A stretch of DNA of 64,000 bases, taken from the NCBI RefSeq assembly GCF_047496725.1, contig NC_132976.1, forward strand, positions 1,720,001 through 1,784,000, read 5' to 3'. Origin of the DNA: Anoplolepis gracilipes (taxonomy: Eukaryota > Arthropoda > Insecta > Hymenoptera > Formicidae). The first letter of the stretch is position 1. Each line of letters starts with the position of its first letter. Position numbers and translations under genes: made by a program. The notes below the pieces were generated by a model. The model saw nothing but the letters and a program-made list of their open reading frames with translations, did no database searches and was not told where the DNA came from. This document shows positions 59,929 to 64,000 of this stretch, in pieces.

Positions 59929-61068
59929 GTATAAATTGTACGCCACCGGCTATAGAAGATTTTCCACACGACCTGTTTGATGAGGAGCAAAGACAAGGCG
60001 GTGCCGTTGTCGTACACGTCATCGTATCGCTTTACTTATTTATCGCTTTAGCAGTAGTATGCGATAAATTCTTCGTACCTGCTGTAGAAAAAATATGTCA
60101 CGGTAAGAGGGTTGTATGTACATATTTTATTTATTTATTTATTTTTTTTCTCCGAATCTACCTATGTCGAGAGAAACATTTATTTAACTACCAGAGCTGG
60201 TGCCAATCGCGATCCTACAAAACAGACCTAAAGGTCTAGATCAGATCAAACCTATCATTCTGGCACTTTTACCGCCTCGTGCTGATCCCCCGCTCGAGAT
60301 ATGCGACTGTCGAATCGATGCCCATGCTGCAGCATATCTGCGTCACTGCGGGCGCCAGACACGTCTTCATCGGTTACCGTAATTGTCTCTCATTCGGAAA
60401 CTGACTTCGCTTGACATTTCTTGAAACAAATACGTACCTTGGTTCGGAATAACCTTCAGCGCTAAATGTGATTGAAATCCAATTCGTGCGATAGAGTAGC
60501 AAAATCACATTTATCGCTAGACAGAGGTATAGTGCTTATCTTTGAGAAAAAAAAAAATGATTAATTGATACATTTGATATAATATTAAATCTTGCGATTC
60601 TCCATCACATTACCAGCGGAGATATTTCTGGCGGAGAAGAACTCTCTCTCTCGATTATTTTTTTCTGTACATGTCTATTATTTTTTCAACGAAATATAAA
60701 AAAATAAATATTCGCTCCAGGTAGTAACGTGTTTTTCGTGATAGTTTGCTTCGTACACATACGTGTATACATATAGGTATATCTAGATGATAAAGAAATT
60801 GAAAGAATCGTAAAAGAATCAAAATTGACATGTTGCATTTTAGCACTCTCGATGTCAAAAGACGTAGCCGGCGCGACGTTTATGGCGGCGGCGACGTCGG
60901 CTCCAGAATTATTCGTGAATGCCATCGGAACATTCATCACGGAAGGTGACATTGGCGTCGGGACGATAGTAGGTTCCGCAGTGTTCAACATCCTCGCTGT
61001 CCCAGCTTGCTGCGGCATCGGTGCGGGAATGGTAGGTTGCCAAGTGTTCTATATAATTTTGAAAAGAA

Positions 61069-61099
<31 letters not shown>

Positions 61100-61473
61100 G
61101 ACAAATTTATACAAAATACATTTATATTAGAGAAAAATACGAGAGCTTGCGTGTAAAAAAATTATACTATATTAAAAAAAAATTGACAACAATATATGCA
61201 ATATTAAGTAAAATATAAAACATGTTGCTGCGAGAAAAATAAATGCACTTGTAAGAAAAATATTTTAAAAGAATTTATACATACATACTGTACACATAAA
61301 TATTATGTATACACATAGATATTTTACAATTTTATTTTACTTTATTTTATATAATACTTTATATTATATTTACATTTATATACGCATTTCTTTTTACTTT
61401 CTTTCGACTTTAGACGATTAAAAGAAATCATCGATCATTTTTAGATTAATAAACAAGTTACTTTTTTCATCTT

Positions 61474-61532
<59 letters not shown>

Positions 61533-63869
61533 TTCTTGTCGATATCATTCATCATTGAGTCGCTAATTATTTTATTTTGTGCTCAGATAATTATGAACAA
61601 GTGACGTGTAAACTTTATCGCTTTATTATATAATAATAAATATAAAATGGATATTGATAACGTCAAGAATCAAGAAATTGATATCAATGTGCCTAAAAAA
61701 ACTGTCAAAAATGCGTCATACTGATATGTAATCAATATTCTCGAAGACACGCACATGGTATTTAATACGCAATTCTCTTGTAAGATACAGATCTATGAAA
61801 ATATATTCACGCGTATAATATCAATTTAAGTTAAATTCAAAATGATTATAAAATAAACATACAGAGTGTCCAAAGTTTTTCAATATTATTTCCTTAAGAA
61901 AAATTCCTTGACGGATTTAAAACTGAATTTTTTTTTTTAAATTTAACTGTAACGAGTGAAAAAAAGTTATCTTTATCTTTAAAAATAGATAAATAATCTT
62001 ATTGTTTAATTTTACATTAATGGACGTCTATTTAAATTACTGGATATTTAAAATATTCATTCTGGATATGTAAGAAAAATCCATCAAATGTACAAGAGCA
62101 CATTTATAGATATCACATTTATGATAATACGATTTTCACCGAATACATTATTCATTGGTTTATTCAAATATAAGATTTCTAAAAAATACACATATCCTCC
62201 AGATACACAAGTATGTTCATTAAATAATGTGCATTATAATTATATTCGTAATTTTTTCCCATAAGCAGGTGGTGCCACTGGATTGGTGGCCTGTTAGCAG
62301 AGATTGCCTTGCTTATGGTGTTACCGTCGCCATTTTAATATGCATTATACACGACGAGCGAGTGGAATGGTACGAGGCATTAACGTTGGTGCTCTTGTAT
62401 ATTGTTTATATCGCCGTGATGTATTGGGATAAATCGTTCCAGCGGTGTACGAGATTCCGTACAAACGATAACCAGATATCTTCGGACGGCCGACGAGTTA
62501 CGACAGGTGAGGCCGTAATTTCGGGCTTTCATTACAGCTTTGATTAACGAGCATTGTCTTGAAATACAGGAGCTGACTTGTTCCAAAATAAATCTAGATG
62601 CATGAATAAAACATTTAATTCTCTCTGCCCAGCGGTTTTTATTAAATATTTCACCCTATACATTCAAGTGGTCGTATAAAAAAGCTTTTCGACGATTAAT
62701 CAAGTTATTACCGCATATAATATTATAGTTTCATTAAAAGAATAAAGCGTGAACGCGCGCGCGAAGAAGGCGAAATATATATTTTGATGTTTCCTGACGC
62801 TGCAACAATATGTTTACTTGCTTGAAAAGATCATCATTTTTCACAGATTCTAGCGACATTCACTTACCAAGACCGGACAAATTACAATCACCGGGGGATC
62901 ATGTGGAGCAAATAGCCACTATCGACGTGCCGTTGCAAAATGGCGGGACGAAAACGCAGGAAGAGAATCCAGATCCTAGTAAGTTTGTTTGTTCTCTTTG
63001 CAATAGCGCAACACTATCGATATAAGTTTTAAAAATAAAATTTAATTCATTGTACAAAAGTACCATTAATAAATATTTGCTCTTTTAGTAAAATCTAATC
63101 TAATCAAATTACGATTCTCGCCTGATTATCAACTGTATCGACGATATCATCGTAAATCTGTCAATATTAGTATTCTCAAATATTAGTGAGATACGTACAT
63201 TTTCAGTGAAAATCACTTGATAGGTCAAGTATGTATTAAGCACACGTGTGAATGGAAATTTTCCGAATAACAAACATCAAGAGATTAAAGAGATCAAATA
63301 TTTAAAGTTGATAAACTTATCGTAGAGCTATAATTTGAAATCTTCAGAAAACACGAACGCGAGGCAATATTTGAATTTAATATTTATCGTATTATGTTGT
63401 GCGACAGATTATGAGTACGAACTTTTGGTCTGGCCAGCGCACGCTGGATGGTTAAGGAAGACCGCTTGGGTTACAACATGGCCTATTCATTTGGTGTTCA
63501 TGTGCACAATCCCCGACTGCGAGAAACCCCGATTTAAGAATTGGTTTCCCATCACGTTTGTGATGTGCATCATATGGATTGGATCGCTTAGCTACGTTGT
63601 AGCGTGGATGATCACTATAATTGGTGAGTGGAGGTATAATTTTAATTTAGCGATAAACTAGTCGAATAACGGGAAAAAGTTTTCTTAAAAAATTTTTTAT
63701 TGCACGCACAGGAATTCTAAAAAATATCAAGAATTAAAAACTTACACCGAATTTTGTTTTCTTTTAGGCGACACGCTCAAAATACCAGATTCCGTAATGG
63801 GCATCACTTTTCTCGCAGCGGGAACCAGCGTACCCGAAGCGGTGTCGAGTGTGATTGTCGCAAAACAAG
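59929..63869 (+). CDS. K+-dependent Na+/Ca2+ exchanger (NCKX/SLC24), paralogue 2, both ends missing
   Basis: Six recognised exons: 59929-60102, 60844-61031, 62269-62506, 62847-62978, 63408-63623 and 63768-63869, all with matching phases (mainly phase 1). They encode an extracellular NCTPPAIEDFP segment and TM helix (SLYLFIALAVVC); the alpha-1 repeat (MAAATSAPELF, GTIVGSAVFNILAVPACC); WWPVSRDCLAYGVTV helices; a cytosolic acidic loop; WVTTWPIHLVFMCTIPDCEK; and the start of alpha-2 (GITFLAAGTSVPEAVSSVIV). The exon with the last helices lies beyond the window. The N-terminal exon was not identified: the first recognised exon starts in mid-codon (needs one base) and may follow a long first intron holding MITE module D. 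The alpha-1 and alpha-2 exons are 188 and 102 bases, exactly as in paralogue 1. Ca2+ antiporter activity is expected from the family. Confidence 0.9.
61061..61096. repeat. (TA)n in NCKX-2 intron
   Basis: About 17 TA units, about 30 bp after the alpha-1 exon donor. Confidence 0.95.
61478..61530. repeat. (CT)n in NCKX-2 intron
   Basis: About 22 CT units followed by interrupted CTTT repeats, in the 1.2-kb intron after the alpha-1 exon. Confidence 0.95.
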
Positions 63870-64000
63870 GTACCTTATAGTTTTTAATTAAAATTAATTT
63901 TTCCTATAATGATATCGCTATGTCAATTATCAAATTAGTACATATGTTAAACGTTAATATGAGAGGAACTTAATAATTGGATCGAGGCCAGAACCAGATA

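Noticed and set aside
60200..60382. 60-codon frame in an NCKX-2 intron
   Set aside because: It lies between two exons with matching phases and shows no similarity to the exchanger; no splice sites at its edges.

Overview
The window reads as a gene-rich piece of an insect nuclear genome, most likely a hymenopteran and plausibly an ant. It has intron-rich genes with GT-AG junctions, very AT-rich introns and intergenic DNA with CpG-rich patches near gene starts, long (GA/CT)n and (AT)n microsatellites, and several small non-autonomous repeat families. The species cannot be told from sequence alone. There are no bacterial-type operons, CRISPR arrays, tRNA or rRNA genes that I could recognise.

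Layout from left to right. From 1 to 7.9 kb there is no convincing gene: two copies of a MITE-like repeat and a GC-rich island. From 7.9 to 9.9 kb (- strand) lies the 5' end of a PDZ-domain gene, below a 2.7 kb CpG-rich region with a Z-DNA-type tract and a (CTG)n array. At 13.4-14.1 kb (-) is a two-exon orphan that I can only describe. Then follow: a purple acid phosphatase (ACP7 type, +, 16.5-18.4 kb), Akt kinase (-, 20.7-24.2 kb), a THAP zinc-finger protein (+, 27.4-28.9 kb), mitochondrial carnitine palmitoyltransferase 2 (+, 29.9-32.9 kb), the V-ATPase c'' proteolipid (-, 33.7-35.0 kb), a SMYD4-like SET/MYND methyltransferase (+, 35.9-39.1 kb), the mitochondrial fission dynamin Drp1 (-, 39.8-43.1 kb), a cyclophilin (+, 45.3-45.8 kb), and two head-to-head K+-dependent Na+/Ca2+ exchanger (NCKX/SLC24) paralogues (-, 46.7-50.0 kb; + from 59.9 kb and leaving the window).

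The genes are unrelated housekeeping and signalling genes, arranged as alternating divergent and convergent pairs. Akt/THAP, V-ATPase/SMYD4, Drp1/cyclophilin and the two NCKX genes are head to head; ACP7/Akt, CPT2/V-ATPase, SMYD4/Drp1 and cyclophilin/NCKX-1 are tail to tail. The only true local gene family is the NCKX pair. I assembled exon structures by hand from splice sites and reading-frame phase. For eight genes (ACP7, Akt, THAP, CPT2, V-ATPase c'', SMYD4, Drp1, NCKX-1) the summed exons give a closed reading frame from ATG to stop.

The most interesting non-genic content is repeat structure: a six-copy CACTC-ended MITE family, including two matching MITE-spacer-MITE modules in the NCKX spacer; a palindromic CCAAT-carrying foldback element found in two divergent promoters; a 100-bp foldback with a 5-bp target duplication; a TGAC-rich repeat that brings E-box/CRE motifs to the Akt promoter side; and a foldback filling most of CPT2 intron 1. 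The most interesting protein-level observation is that both NCKX paralogues carry Glu where the family normally has an ion-binding Asp in the second alpha repeat.
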